From Taxillus chinensis (Eukaryota; Streptophyta; Magnoliopsida; Santalales; Loranthaceae), in contig CM042086.1 in assembly GCA_023512835.1 (NCBI GenBank), positions 717,001 to 781,000 of the forward strand: DNA of 64,000 bases, in the 5' to 3' direction. The translations under genes were made by a program, and so were the position numbers. Numbering within the stretch: the first letter of the stretch is position 1; each line of letters starts with the position of its first letter. Positions 41,225-54,618 of this stretch are shown here, piece by piece. The notes under the pieces are model-generated. The model was given only the letters and a program-made list of their open reading frames with translations, was not told the origin of the DNA and did not search any database.

Positions 41225-43786
41225 TAATAATTAATAATGCCCAAACATTTACTGTAAACTTTTTATTTCGATATAAATACACTTTGGTTTTATTAATATT
41301 CTTATTATTATTTATGGTATAACATGAGGAGGGACCGACTTGAAACTCATGAAAGATGCACATCGATGGAATGGAAGCTACTGTATATATAACAAGCTCT
41401 TCATCTTGATGCACATCTTTATTATATATGTGTAAAAAATAAAATTATAAATTTATATTTCACGAAGCATCTTCAAAATACTATAAGTAATTATTATATT
41501 TGAAACGTAACAATTCATTATTAATATCTTATATTATTATTTTTTGAGATTTTTTCTTTCTCCTTTGTACTATCATCTCCCGTTCTCTTTACATCTCTCT
41601 TGCTAATGTCTCTACAGATCTGACTGGCTTCATTGGATGGGGTGCCGTTGGAAGGGGGGTGACGCCGGCCAATGATGGGGGAGAGGGTGGGGGGCCACTG
41701 CGCGACCAGGCAAGGGTGTGGTGCCGTACGAGGGAGGGAGGGGGGGCTGCTGCGCGATGCTAGACGGGAGTGAGAGAGGCAGCTGCGCAACGGGAGAGGG
41801 TGTTGGGAGCTGTGCGCGTTGGCCGGAAGAGAGAAAAAATACATATTAAAATTTTATTATTTTAATATAAATACTAATAAAATAGATAAAAAAAATTAGA
41901 ATTAAATATGAAAAATGATTCTTTAAAAAATTATTTACATATAACTTAAATTAATTTGTTAGATGGGAATATGTTATCACATTCTACTCTTAAATTATGA
42001 TCATAATGAACCCGCTTTTATCTATAGATCAAACATATTTCAATTCAAGAAGAAAACCATGGCTTCATCAAGAAACAATAGCAATAGAATTCTTGAAGCA
42101 TTTTGGGATCACAAAAGGCAATTAGACAACCATGTGAGCTAAAGAGGCTTTTGTTATTCTGTGCGGGATTATGTGCCAAAAAAATCTAGGTAGAGTGCCA
42201 CAAAATCTAGTCCAAATCGCACTCTAGATCTTGCCTACAGTCTGATCAAGATTTGATCAATTGAAAGTAAAGCATCTGGTGATCATTCTGGCAACTATTT
42301 CCACATGAGATTTGTGATGACAATAGTATTTCTAATTCTAATTTGTGATGACAATAAATTGATGATTGTGATAAGAGATCCTTTTTTCATATTAATTTTA
42401 ACTTTATATTATATATACTTTACTGCATACTTTTTTAATGGGTTGCACTAGTTGGCCATGTTTGTGCATTTGTTGAGCACCGGATTTTCAAAAGTAAACA
42501 ATGAATTAAAACAATACAATTCAAATCAAACTAACAAACTTGAATATCATATATTTAAATCAATACATTAAATATATAGAAACAGCACGAGAGACTTTGT
42601 CCATAACTATAAGCGAATAAGCTCACGTACTTCCTCATGCAAGTAACAATGATTATATCAAAGAATTCCCATTGTGTTAACTAAGGCATTTGTTTTGTAG
42701 TTTTCGGGTGATTTATTGAGCTAATGACTCATGCTAAATTGGGTGCTGGAGCGAAATTTGCATGACTTCGATCAATTTAGTAAGTAACAATTCGAATTGG
42801 CAGTATTTGAACAAAAAGTTTTACTTCACTGTTATTTATGTTTGTCAATGTCATTAGTTAATTAATAAAATTAGTGGAGTGAAGTATGCAGTGTTCCTTC
42901 ATGTGTGGGTTTGAGATTGTGTAAGTTGCGTTTATTATGGGATATTTAACCATCTATATTTTCTGTCATTTTTCATTTTCAACTAGTCTGCAATCTTTTC
43001 TTGCTATCATTCCTATATTGAAACTAGCAAGGAAGATGGAGATAAATCATATAGTTGTGGAATATTTCTGTTCAGTTTGTCGTTCTTGCCATTGTTGGCA
43101 CTCTTAGTTGATTGAGATGGAGTGAGCAAATTCAGTGTGGGGCACGACCACCATAACTAGGGTCACTTTAAAATACCAATTAGGGTTTTGAACTGGAACG
43201 CCCAGGTGGAACTCGCGCTTTTCTTATATTATTGTGCTTATATAATCAAATACTCTTAGTTGATTGAGACTAAATTGTCTTATGGCAGTTTAAACTCCTT
43301 CTAAGGCAATCATGAGATGCCTTCATGAATAGGGACAAGAAATTAATCTGCTTTCTTAGGAGGAAAAGAGATGCAACTTGATTGAATTTTTAGACTAACA
43401 AGGGTAGAGTTCAATTACCATCAACGGTCGATGATAAGGATGCTGAGCTAATATATTATTTATCGTTTAGACAAATTAACTCAAATCATTGGTAAACACT
43501 TGATTTAAGGTGGAAACAATTGATTAAAGCCTGTGAAAGATGGATACAGTTCTTTTATTGGGCTTCAAATGTAGTTTATACTTGCTCAAGTCTCCCCGGT
43601 GAGCAAGGAAAATGGCTTCAACCCAAAAAAAAAAAAAAGCACAATCTCCAGAAGTCTTGCAATTGAAAAGGTCCCCGGCAAAGGAAGGTTAGAGAGGCTG
43701 TACAGAAGCGAACATGCAAAAACGAGGTAAAACAACACCAACACTGCATTGTAACCCTCTTTATTTCCCAAAAGCTATTTTAGCCA
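41225..43786. other. Intergenic region, no gene seen
   Basis: AT-rich DNA with a GC-rich purine island at 41635-41830 (GGGGGGCCACTGCGCGACCAG and similar, partly repeated), which gives a Pro/Ser-rich minus-strand ORF of 107 codons that I do not accept as a gene. The stretch 42060-42150 starts ATGGCTTCATCAAG but stops after 27 codons. Confidence 0.5.
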
Positions 43787-46700
43787 TCAGTTTCGGAGAA
43801 TCCACTGCTTTATGTCTCCCCGGATCACCTCATGAAACCCATCACTTCCGAGGCTTGATCTCATAACCCCCATGCTAGAGACTGCCATGTGCCTGCACTG
43901 AAATCCGCTGATAGAGGGCCTAGCTTGCTGCATCAGCATTGTGGTGAGAGAAGGGAAAGGCGTCTTTGGCCACACGTTGGTTGAGGAAGTGAACATATGC
44001 CTATTATCAGTCATTGGGCTCTGTTTTGCTTGAAAGTTACCAAGAGTTTTTTTGAAAGAGGAAGTAGCCGCCAACTTTGTGATGCTAGTGTTCACAGTAT
44101 TATCCCCAGCAGTGATGCTTTTAGGGGCAACACGGATCTGTGCGGATGGCTTCATATGATCAAGCCACCTGAGAATCCCATTCCCAAGGGTCCGGCCAGC
44201 CTCAATGTCTCTCTCCTGTATGTTTTTGTGAACCTTAAGTACCACATTAAATATGGCTTGTGTTCGCCTGTGATGCAAAAGCTCATAATAATGAAAAATT
44301 ATTGAGGTCGCAAAATATAACACAAGTGTACTGGGGAAAAAAACAATAATGGAAAAAAGCAGCATGATTAGTTTGAAAAATGAAACATAAAAGCCGTCAT
44401 AAGAATAATCAAGCTATGGTATGGCTTTGAACATGACCACAATAGTGCTAATGAAAGCCCAACTAAAACCAAAGATGAGTTGCAGAACTAGACAAGCATA
44501 TTAAAAAAAGATCTTTATCTCTTTCATTTGAATTAGATTTTGTGTTCCCAGTTCAACCAGCAAGAAGAACTAGACAGTCTCTTCCATTACGTATCATATT
44601 TTAGATTCTTCAACCTTGTCACCCTTTGCATACCAAAGACATTTAAGAATGATAAATAAGTATCTTGTAAACTTTACATATTGAAAAAGCTATTCTCTAG
44701 CATGAATCTGACTAGAATTTTCATATATTAAGTAAAACACTTGAACCTTCTAAACGCACTAAATATAGAAATAAAACATGCCACAAAAATACTTAATTAA
44801 GACACAATTTCAAACATGATAGGTAGTGACTGGGTTATAGTTAATACAGACTGCGCTAGTGATCGTTTTAGACCCAAAAGTAATTAATATTATAAATTTA
44901 CTTGTAGCATCAACATACATGTACAAATAAATAGAAATTAACAAAAAAAATAATATCAAGGGCCATTCAAACTTACCTGCACAAATACAAATGAAGTAAT
45001 TGCAATTATGTGAGTACAAGAAAATCAATGAACATTTACTTCCTTTTTTATGATTAACAAAAATGACAAGCTTCGGTTGTATGTTTGCAGGTGAAGGTAA
45101 GCGGTTCCCTACATGTCAAGTGGGGTACCATCTCAATATTGAACTATAAGTAGAACATCTTTCCTCTCACATCAGTCTCTCACATCTAATATCCTTAGAT
45201 ACATTCTACTGGAAGCAGGCAGTAAATTAAGAATTCTATGGCAGGGCTTAAAACTAAACCGATTTGGATAAATTTTTAAAGCCTGCACTGCTCAACAAAC
45301 AAACCAACCCCTCCCCCCCCACCCGCCCTTTTGTTGCAACATATCAAACCCAGGGCCAATGAAGTAATCCCCAAATGACCCAACAGGGTTTTAGTTCTCT
45401 CCATGCGGTTTGAATCATAAGAACCTTGAACAATGATGGTTTGGCTACACGGATTAATTATAATGACTCACTCTCAGTTCCAATCACCTTTTCGGTTCTC
45501 CATTTTGGATAATATTCCAGCCCAAATGGCTTGGAGCAGCTGAAGAATGGTGGCTAAACTCCTTCTCTGCCTCCAGATAATTTATTCAAGCTCCTGGTCC
45601 AGCTCTCTGTCTTCCCTATGGCTATGGTTAAATCAACAAGATCATTCTCATCCTCAACTTCTTTTGAATCCTGCCTTCTTACTCATCTTAATTTATCGTC
45701 TGTGGCCAGTGACATCAGCAAGGAGAGGGGGTGGCTGATGATTGGTGATTGTAGCAAGGAAACAAACCTAGACCAGCAATCATGATCAGATGGGTGGGGC
45801 AGTGACACTGGAAATCACAGCAGAGGGATGGGACAGCTGCTGCTTTGGCATGAATTGGGCAGAGAGAGATGAACAGTACAAATTTTTAAAAATGATCCAA
45901 AACAGTGTAGTTTTAAGCATACCATAGAATTCCTAATCTACTGCTATGAATATATGCTCCCATCTAACATGTGCTTTTCATGAGCCTCCAAACCAAAAAA
46001 AAGTTAGGTTTTCCCTAAGCAAATGCTCAAAGGAATCAATCTTAGTTTCCACTACCTCTATTAGCAAAGAAATCTAGCCATTAGAAATAGCATACTAACG
46101 GTTTCAGAAAATTTAATTGGGCAATTATGTGAAGTTCTCACCAGAATTGAATTATTAGGCAGATCATAACATACAAACAATTAAGTTACATTTATGATTA
46201 ATCCAGGGAAAAATCAAAATAAATTATCACATCACACAGACATGACTTGCTATCTGTTTGGATGTAGCATACATGGTGGACACTGGACACCGCAAGGAAT
46301 TTCCTGTCTTAATATATATTTGTAGCAAGTGCAAAGTACTAGCACCTGACTCCACAAAGTGGATGGTTAGAATGCAAAAAAGAGATGATTATAACATAAA
46401 AAAATTACACAATTTGATCAAATAAGCTTTATTGGATTAATCAAACGCTCATTGTTGATTTTCCTACAGATCCCATGCTACAATATTAACTCCTACAGTG
46501 GCAAGTGAGGAAGTTGAAAGAATTGTCAGAATGCATATAGATAAAGATTTGAGGGAAACATAAGAGTAAATTGAAGTTTGAAATTTTAAATTATAAGTCC
46601 ATAGGAACACTATTTCTGTCAAATTTTAATGATTAATTCCAGTGACTATGTTGCACATTTCAATTATTGGCTGATGGTATTCTTTCTTTTAAAGCTAAAA

Positions 46701-47602
46701 CCGACAGATATCTAATCATAATGGACTTATGGGCATATATAAATCAATATTCATTGTTCAAAGATGTAAGAAACCATTTCTTCATAAGAATGCGCCATAT
46801 CAAAGAAACGTATTAGTTATTACTCCTTAGATGCGCAACTATATAACAAGCCTGAGCCATAAAGGTGAAATCTGAAAGTTTGGGACAGGTTTTCAATTAC
46901 TTGCTTCGAAAATATGAAGTTTGGGGTGGACAAACACAAAATTTTAAAGAGGTCGAAATTGAAGCTTTTAGGGTATTCTTTTAGTTATTTCTAATATACA
47001 TGGCATCAAACCAAGTGGGCACCCATGCTTTACGGATTTGCCATCATGGCATAACAAATTATAACCTGAAATCATCAACTTTATGTAACTTAAAGAATCA
47101 GCTGTAACCACATTGGGGCGGGCAAACACAAAATTTTAAAGAGGTCGAAATTAAAGCTTTGAGGGTGTTCTTTTAGTTATTTGTAATATACATGGCATCA
47201 AACCAAGTGGGCACCCGTGCTTTACGGATTTCCCATCATGGCATAACAAATTATAACCTGAAACCATCAACTTCATGTAACTTAAAGAATCAGCTGTAAC
47301 CACATTCCCAAGAAGAAAAAAACTCAACCAATCTTCTCATTTCCAAACAAAGAAAGAAACCCAAACGCGCAAAATATGTAAATCGAGGCTGTCATATAAA
47401 AATAAAAACAAAGTCGCACTTAATCCCTGAATCAGACGAAACCAAAGATGGGTTTTTACAGAAGAACGGACCTATGAACGAAGGCGCGAAATTTGGGGTG
47501 TTTGGGGCTGATTAGACGATGCTGGATCTTCAAAGCAAGCCTGTAAGTGCGTTTGAGACCCAGAAAATAGGCGGTCCCTAATGTGATCTCCCAAAGCACC
47601 AT
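43787..47602 (-). CDS. Small plant-specific protein of unknown function
   Basis: Two coding exons on the minus strand: 47602-47472 and 44267-43787, separated by a 3.2-kb GT-AG intron; 612 nt, 203 aa. The N-terminus (MVLWEITLGTAYFLGLKRTY) has a short hydrophobic stretch at about 3-16 that could be a membrane anchor or signal. The junction restores a basic helical stretch (FVHR|RTQAIFNVVLKVHKN), followed by IQERDIEAGRTLGNGILRWL, which I recognise as a conserved uncharacterised plant family. The C-terminal part is Ser/Thr-rich and ends HEVIRGDIKQWILRN, also family-like. There are no known catalytic motifs. Function and location are unknown. Confidence 0.8.
46922..47306 (-). repeat. 192-bp tandem duplication in an intron
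   Basis: Two copies, about 46922-47114 and 47114-47306, offset by 192 bp, share for example ACACAAAATTTTAAAGAGGT and ATGGCATCAAACCAAGTGGG with few differences. It lies within 350 bp of the first exon of the small unknown-function gene. Confidence 0.95.
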
Positions 47603-48780
47603 GCTGCTTCTGACTCTGTCTCTGTCTGGTTTGTGGGTTCGATCGAGTCGCCGACAGTTTCTTCTTCCCTGTTAACGCCCGCTGATTTCTGGGATTGAAT
47701 TCTTACGATGTGTAGGGTTAACTTGGTCAATTTAATAAATAAATAAATACGAAGCAAAAATTGAAACTTCAAATATATAACTATAAAAACATTAAAAAAA
47801 ATGGAAAATAAAAAAATACGGTGTGTGGAAAATAGAAACTTGGGCCTATCTTGTGTTTGAGACGGCCCATTTATGTTGTATCTTTATTTTTGTTAGGTTG
47901 TTTTGTTTTGGGCTTTGTTCTCTAGGCTGGTAAGTGGCCCAGCCTTCCAGCCCCTGAGTGTGGCCCTTTTGCCAATGTGGGCTTGTGAGTGGGACCAAGC
48001 CTTTCCAGCCCAACAGTTCGTGCTTCGGCCTCCTATATTTTTGTATTGTGTTTTTGGGTGTTTTCTTTGGGTATCATACAACTGTGTCCATTTCTCTTTG
48101 TGCGTGGCTTTTATTATTAATAATATATTTTGTTTCTCTAAAACATAAATTCAATTGATGGTGATGTAATTAATAATTTGAAGACATGTGTTCCTCCTAT
48201 ATACCCAATTTTGCTAGTCGATGCTGGGAAACAAAATGTGAAATGTGGATAAATTTGAGAGATGAATACTTGACACAGTTATATTAATTATAATTTTTTT
48301 ATACAAATTCAATAATAAACATTTGCAAATAAATTTTTTTAGTTAAATTAATTATATAATCATCATCCTATGTTGGAGGGTCCAGGTCCGTTTGATTTAG
48401 ATGTATTATTTTTAAAAATATAATTATTTTTGAAAACTATAAGTTTGTTAATTTTTTAATATTTATAAGTGATATAAATTCAGCTGGACTCATGATTTTT
48501 TAAAATAATTATATTTTAAAAAATAATACGGAAAAAAATATATATTACACATCAAATAAAATATAAGACCTTCTGTTTTTTTTTTTTTTTTTTTAATTTT
48601 ATTATTTTTTGCATTGGATTCTTGGGACCTCATAAATGCTGTGGCATAGGTAATGGGCCAAGTCCCGTGGACTCATCGCTTCCCCACCGCTGGCCCAGTC
48701 CAGCCCCACCTGTACCCTCTACGATTATTAAATTAATTATCCAAAATAACAAAATTTAAATAAATAAACAAATAAACTCA

Positions 48781-48784
<4 letters not shown>
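47603..48784. other. Intergenic region between divergent genes, no gene seen
   Basis: About 1.2 kb between two head-to-head genes. 47900-48080 is GC-richer with a short fortuitous frame on both strands. 48579-48600 is a T-run. It probably contains the promoters of both neighbours. Confidence 0.5.
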
Positions 48785-48815
<31 letters not shown>

Positions 48816-48822
48816 ATATATT
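48785..48822 (+). promoter_or_regulatory. CT tract and TATA box of the membrane-protein gene
   Basis: A (CT)n tract (about 48785-48812) is followed directly by TATATATT (48815-48822), about 95 bp before the ATG at 48914. The CT tract beside a TATA box is a common plant core-promoter arrangement. Confidence 0.6.
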
Positions 48823-48913
48823 TAAACCACCGGCCTCTAAACATTACGGCTCCCCACCCTCTGTTTTGTGTTTTCTTCTTCTCAAACTTCTTCTTCATCA
48901 CAGTTCACAGGAC

Positions 48914-49606
48914 ATGCAGAGACAGTCGCTAGGCTCGCCTGGTTCGAAGCTCCGCGCCGTCCATGGAGCTGCTGCGCTCGGAATCGGATTCAAGGACGAA
49001 GATGACGAGAAGTCGAGGTCTCCTTCCAATCCTTCATCGCCTTTGGGTCTCACCGTCGGCGACGGCGAGGAGCGCAAGCCGGAGATGCCCCTCCGCTCGC
49101 ATTCTCCGACGCCTCACAAGTTCGTCCACCTCATCCCTGTCCTCACCTTCGTCTGCTTCCTCGTCCTCTACCTCTGCTCGCACGACCCCTCCCCCTCCCT
49201 ACCGGGTAAAAAGCCCTATCTCGTCTCTAATTTTCGATTCCGATGCATCTTCATTCGTTTCTGAAGTTTTGTTCGGCTCCGGTTGTGTAGATTTGGTTGA
49301 TTTCAGCGGAATCGAGCGAGTAGCGAATGATTTAGGTATAATGCAGGCTGTAATTTGCGTTCGTTTTTGGTATTTCAATCGCTTTTTCCATTGCTATCGG
49401 TTCATGCCCTGGGATTTGGTTTTTGTGGTTTCGCAGGTTCGAGTGGGTCGCGTACTGGCGAGTTCGGGGTGGGACGATTCTTGGGGACGGACTCAGGCCG
49501 AGTTATGGCGATTCGAAGCCTCAGGAACCTGCAAGAAGAAGAAGAAGAAGAAGCAGTAATCGGACCCAGAGCTCGCCGTCTCCACCGGAAACTCGGCGAT
49601 TTCTGA
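48914..49606 (+). CDS. Single-pass membrane protein of unknown function
   Basis: Two exons: 48914-49205 and 49437-49606 with a 231-bp GT-AG intron; 462 nt, 153 aa. The start MQRQSLGSPGSKLR is typical of a plant family annotated only as transmembrane or uncharacterised. A basic/acidic N-terminal region is followed by one membrane helix at about 71-88 (VHLIPVLTFVCFLVLYLC). The splice junction falls in codon 98. The C-terminal part has GRVMAIRSLRNLQ, an acidic EEEEEE run at about 132-137 from a GAA microsatellite, and ends RRLHRKLGDF, as in relatives. Probably a type II-like anchored protein; no enzymatic motif. It is divergently oriented to the 203-aa protein gene on the left. Confidence 0.8.
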
Positions 49607-50248
49607 ACCGAACTATTATTCTCCGGTTACCAACTTTCTCTCTCTATCTCCCTTCATCCCCCCTTTCTCTCTCTATACTGTTCATTCACAGCTGTCCTGT
49701 GTCGGCACGTGTGACTCCGTCGGTGGCACACGCACGCCATCGCATTCGATTCTTTGGCACGTGTACCCGCTTCTGTTCCCTTGCGTGTGCCCTTTCCACT
49801 CTATGTCTATCGCTGTAAAAAAAAAAAAACACATAAAAGCTCTCCATTCGGAGGAGTATAGACCAATAAAAGCTATTGTATTAAACTTGTTTTTTTTAGC
49901 GGGTACTTCTAATGTGCGCTGTCTTTGGAGGCGTGTGATATGGTCCGTCCGATACCCTCATCCCCGGGTGGTGGGAGATAACCTGCGCTCGGCTTAGATT
50001 TTGGTAGATTTAAAAAAAAAAAAAAAAAAGGCGGTGCAATATTTAGTGGGGGGGTCTACTGTGGGTTGGTTTTGGGGGAGGAGGGGGCGTAGAGTACATT
50101 AACGTGCGCCGGGAACAGATTCTAACCGTTAGAGAGAGCAACATACATTGGATGCCAGCTGGGAAAAGTGATTCCAAAATAATGTAAGCTTCAGACGCTC
50201 CAGCTCACTCTGCAAGTGGCAGACTGTCACCGGTGAGGAATGACTTCG

Positions 50249-50281
<33 letters not shown>

Positions 50282-53200
50282 TATAGGGAGACTCATCAGA
50301 AACTGGATTAACCCTATTGTATTCGTATACGTCGAGGTACGGCCGTACTGTTGGTAATACATGGTGCGTTTGCACCATGTCTGCCCCAATTCTAAGTGGT
50401 GGTGGACGTAATGAATGGACATACCTAGTGGCGGGACCAGGATGACTCCTGTGGGTCATGAATCAGATTTTTTTTCTCCTTGGAGGATAGGTTTTTTTTT
50501 TATGGAGTTAAATTTTCTGATATGGTGGTATATAAAAATTTTCAATTAGGTAAATAAATTAATTTTTTTTTTACTTTTGGATATAAAATTTTAACAGGGG
50601 TATGCATCTGCCCCTGAAAATACCAAAAATATATAGTTGGGGGGGTTTGATGAGGAGATGACAATTCATATGATATTTGTTGTTGGTTTGGAATTGGATG
50701 GTGATTTTAATGTTGTTGGAATTAAAGTATCAAACTATTCATTGAGTCTTTTTTTTTAATATTCATATTCATATGGTGGTGATTTTAATGTTGGATGATG
50801 ACAATTCATATTCATATGTTTTTTTTTTCCTCCTGATTTTAATGTTGGATCTACGGTCCAACATAAAAAATGGTAACGTGAACTCACCTTAAAAAAATGT
50901 GTATACTGTCTAATAGAGGAATGATTGGATTAAAAAGGCTCAATAAATAGGCCCGTGTATTTGTTGTTGTTGTGGTTCGTCGGCAACAGTGGATCCCCCC
51001 ATATTTTATCTTCTTGTGAACGTCTCCATAAAAACTGCTTCCGGTCCACACCTCAATTTCTAGATTTTTTTCTTCTTCTTCTGTTCTTTGGCAGTGCAGT
51101 GTCTTCAATAGTTAGCTGAGGGCCTGAGGCCAGGCCTACCACCATTTCTCTGTCGGCAGTGCAGTGTGTCTTCTACTGCTCTTACAAAATTGCATTTCGG
51201 CACCACTTTAATTTAACAAATTTAATTTTCGATTTTTTTTTTCGAAATTTGGTCTGAAAATTATTAAATTACTAAAATATGTAATTACAATTACGATAAT
51301 TATTACATATCAGATTTTGAAGAAATGTTATGCTAATTTCGGAGGATAAAACTTTAACATCAATTTCGGGTCATTTTTTAAACCCGGAAACGATAATCTT
51401 GAGTTTTTTTTATTTCTGGAAAGGGATATGTTTGAAATCCATTCCCTTTTGAGTCAAATTTAATTAAAATATATAATTTAAAATTAAAATTTTGAGCCTC
51501 GGAGTAGGGAAGAGAATATATTAAGGCCAGTTTCGTAGAATGGTTTTAAAAGGTGATTATATTTTCTAAAGCAAAATTCGACCCACATATATCTGTTTTG
51601 TAGTTATTTTTTAGAACAGTTTTTTAAAAAATTTAATTTTTTGATCCATTACTATTAATATTATTTAAAATCTTGTCTTTCATCATTTTATTTAATGCTC
51701 GATCATTTTTTATTTTTTTACCAAATTTTTTATTTATTTATTTTTAAAAACACATACTTGAAATCTTACAATTTATTAACATATATACTGTTCGTTTATT
51801 TCAAAAAAAAATGTAATTTATTATAATATTTTAATTTTATTGAAAAGTAATTACTGTGACATTTTATATTTTTGTTATTTAACCATCATGATAATCTATT
51901 TTATCATGAGTGTTGTGGTGGTAAAAAAAAATCTTATTTTATGAAAAACAAAATGTTAATAACACTACATCGTCATGATAGGAAAATTATTTCACTATCA
52001 AATAAAAAAAAATTAAAAATCAAGCATAATAAAATAACTTTACCATGGAGAGTTGTTTTGAAATTTGCAGCATTATTTACCTAAACTACCTGCAATTCGA
52101 CCATTTATTCTAACATCATATTTTATGGGTGCTAGAATTATATTATATATATAATATATTATATTTCACCATTTGTTCTTATATGTATTTTATGGTTCTA
52201 GCCTTCTAGGTTGGTGGTTCAAGTTATTTATGTAAAAGATTATACTTCAACATTACACTATATATAAGCATGTGCTACAGAAAGAAAAAGCAAGCGTCCT
52301 AGCTACCGCCAACCTAGACCATCATAATAATGTTAGCTTCACTGAACTTAATACATAAAGCTTCACACTGCAGTGTCACTACAGGTCCATCTTACCAAGC
52401 AAGCAATGTAGAAAATAAAAATAAAACTAAAACCTTAGCAAAGATTTCATGGCTGTCATTATGGAACATAGAAAGATTAAAAGTAATTTTTTGCATACAA
52501 AAAATATTATAAATGTGTGAGAGGTTCATCAACAGCCTAATGGCTAGTAGCCCACCCGGGATTCAATGAGATCCCAAAATACAAAACTATGAGATATGCC
52601 TTTCATGTTTTTTTTTCTCTTTTTTTTTTTTTGAATTGCATCAACGCTTACCTGCATAGGGTGGTGCTCACGGGATTAATCTTTTTCAAACCCGTGACAC
52701 GTCAGCTTTGGAGTAGAAAATACATATTATTATAAATAAATGCATTATAAATGTAAAAGGTTCCTAAAAAAAATTATCGACAAAGTGAAATGTAGGTGTA
52801 TTTAAAACGCATCCAAACTAGATTTTACATGGCGTGCAAAACATCAACCTGCAAAGTCAAGTCAATCATATTTATTCAAGTTCACAAATACGTTTGCCTA
52901 TCTCTCCCGCTAGTAAAATCATAATTCACGTGATCTGTTAGAGCACTAATAACTGTTTTTATTATTTTTAAATTTTATTTATTTCAATTATTTTTTATTT
53001 TCTTATATAAATATACACTATAATATATTTTTTAACGAATCTCTAAATAATTTAAATAATATTTTATATTATTTTTAATTAATAATATATTTTTATAATT
53101 TAATATGAAATAAAAGTAAAATTCATGAAAAAAAAATAAAAGAGAAAAGTAAGATTTTTTTTTATAATTTAATAATTATATAGAGCAAATAATATTTTTA

Positions 53201-54300
53201 TTGATTTAAGAAATATTATATAATCTCATAAAAAAATTAAATACTAATATTCTTATATATACATGGTATAGACATACCTAGACATACCTCTTACCAACGA
53301 ATGTAAAGCTCATCTCTCATTAATATCATATTGGCATAGTATCCCAGAAAAGAAAGATCATACTCTAGTGAAGATGAGAGTAAGGTACAACAATGGTTGC
53401 TAGTGTTCTTCTCACGGAATTATATGTAAACTTATATAGTTTCCATTATTAAACGTTACCTACCACTTACATAGTTTCCAACCAAGTTAAAAAAATCCTA
53501 ATTCGATTACTCACATGCAAGTTTTGGTGTACGGTTTTTATTATTGTGTTGAATTTAATTTAATATTAATATAAGTTTAAAAAGTATTTTTTCAAACTAT
53601 TTATATTTTAATTTAAATATATTTTTATTGAAAGATTTAAATATTATTTATTTATTTATTTTATTACTTGAGTCTATTTTTTTAAAATTTTAATGGAATT
53701 TAATTTTTAAAATGATATATATTTAAAACATATTGAAATATAAATTAATTTTAAATCATTATTTAATATGAACACAAACACAATTTAAAAATTAAAATAC
53801 AGAAATCAGTACTAAATTTTCTAATAAATTTATAGACTAATGACTTTGCACACGAATACTGACAGGGCCACTCGCTGCTCAAAAACCTACTTTCCTCGCT
53901 CAAAGGTTATTAGATATAAAGACCGTCAAAACGATGGATGAGACTTGAAAGGACACGGACAGGACAGGGGCATGCCGTCTCCCTCATATTGTCTGGCTCA
54001 TGTTTGGATCAGTATCAGTTGGTGTCGCAAATTGTTGTATATTTTTAAGTGTACAATTGTGTAATTATTATTTAATGAAAAAAATTCTAGACAAATTAAA
54101 TACTGAAAAAAGATGGTTCTATTTTTTACCATCAAAAGTTCATTAAACAAAATATATTTAGAAAATTATAAAATAATTAAAGTTTTGCAATAATTTTAAA
54201 AGATAAAAATAAAAATAATTCAAGGGACAAAATAATGAACCATGCTCTTATATCATTAAATAAACATTGTCACATGTTTGTATTATAATTGTAACAGCTA
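49607..54300. other. Intergenic region, no gene seen
   Basis: The first few hundred bases are the 3' untranslated part of the membrane-protein gene. The rest is AT-rich DNA. A (TA)n microsatellite lies at 50250-50275. GGCAGTGCAGTG occurs twice (about 51092 and 51154). No recognisable coding or RNA gene. Confidence 0.6.
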
Positions 54301-54424
54301 CAAAATAGTGAACCCGAAGAACCAAGATGGAATGAGCGGGGAGTAGGTATCGATTGACGACTTGAGAGTTGGCCAACGGCTGCAAACTATGGATGCAAGG
54401 TCCATCAAGGAGTACGAGCAGAAA

Positions 54425-54430
54425 TTTATT
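54425..54430 (-). terminator. Candidate poly(A) signal of the BPA1-like gene
   Basis: Minus-strand AATAAA lies about 190 bp after the stop codon of the BPA1-like gene. Plant poly(A) signals are loose, so this is only a candidate. Confidence 0.3.
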
Positions 54431-54618
54431 ACCACAAGGCAATCCAAAACTAATGAATAATTTCATTGAACACACGTTTACAAAGTTCTAAAATTTTTAA
54501 CTGTAATTGTATTCAAACATAGGAAAAATATTGTAACAGTGATTGAGCACATTCAAAACACAACATATCAAACTGATACAAGGGAGCCCCAAAGTTTAGG
54601 ATTTACAGAAGCCGCTGA

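Noticed and set aside
41521..41844. 107-codon Pro/Ser-rich minus-strand ORF
   Set aside because: It is a translation of a purine-rich low-complexity island without conservation signals.
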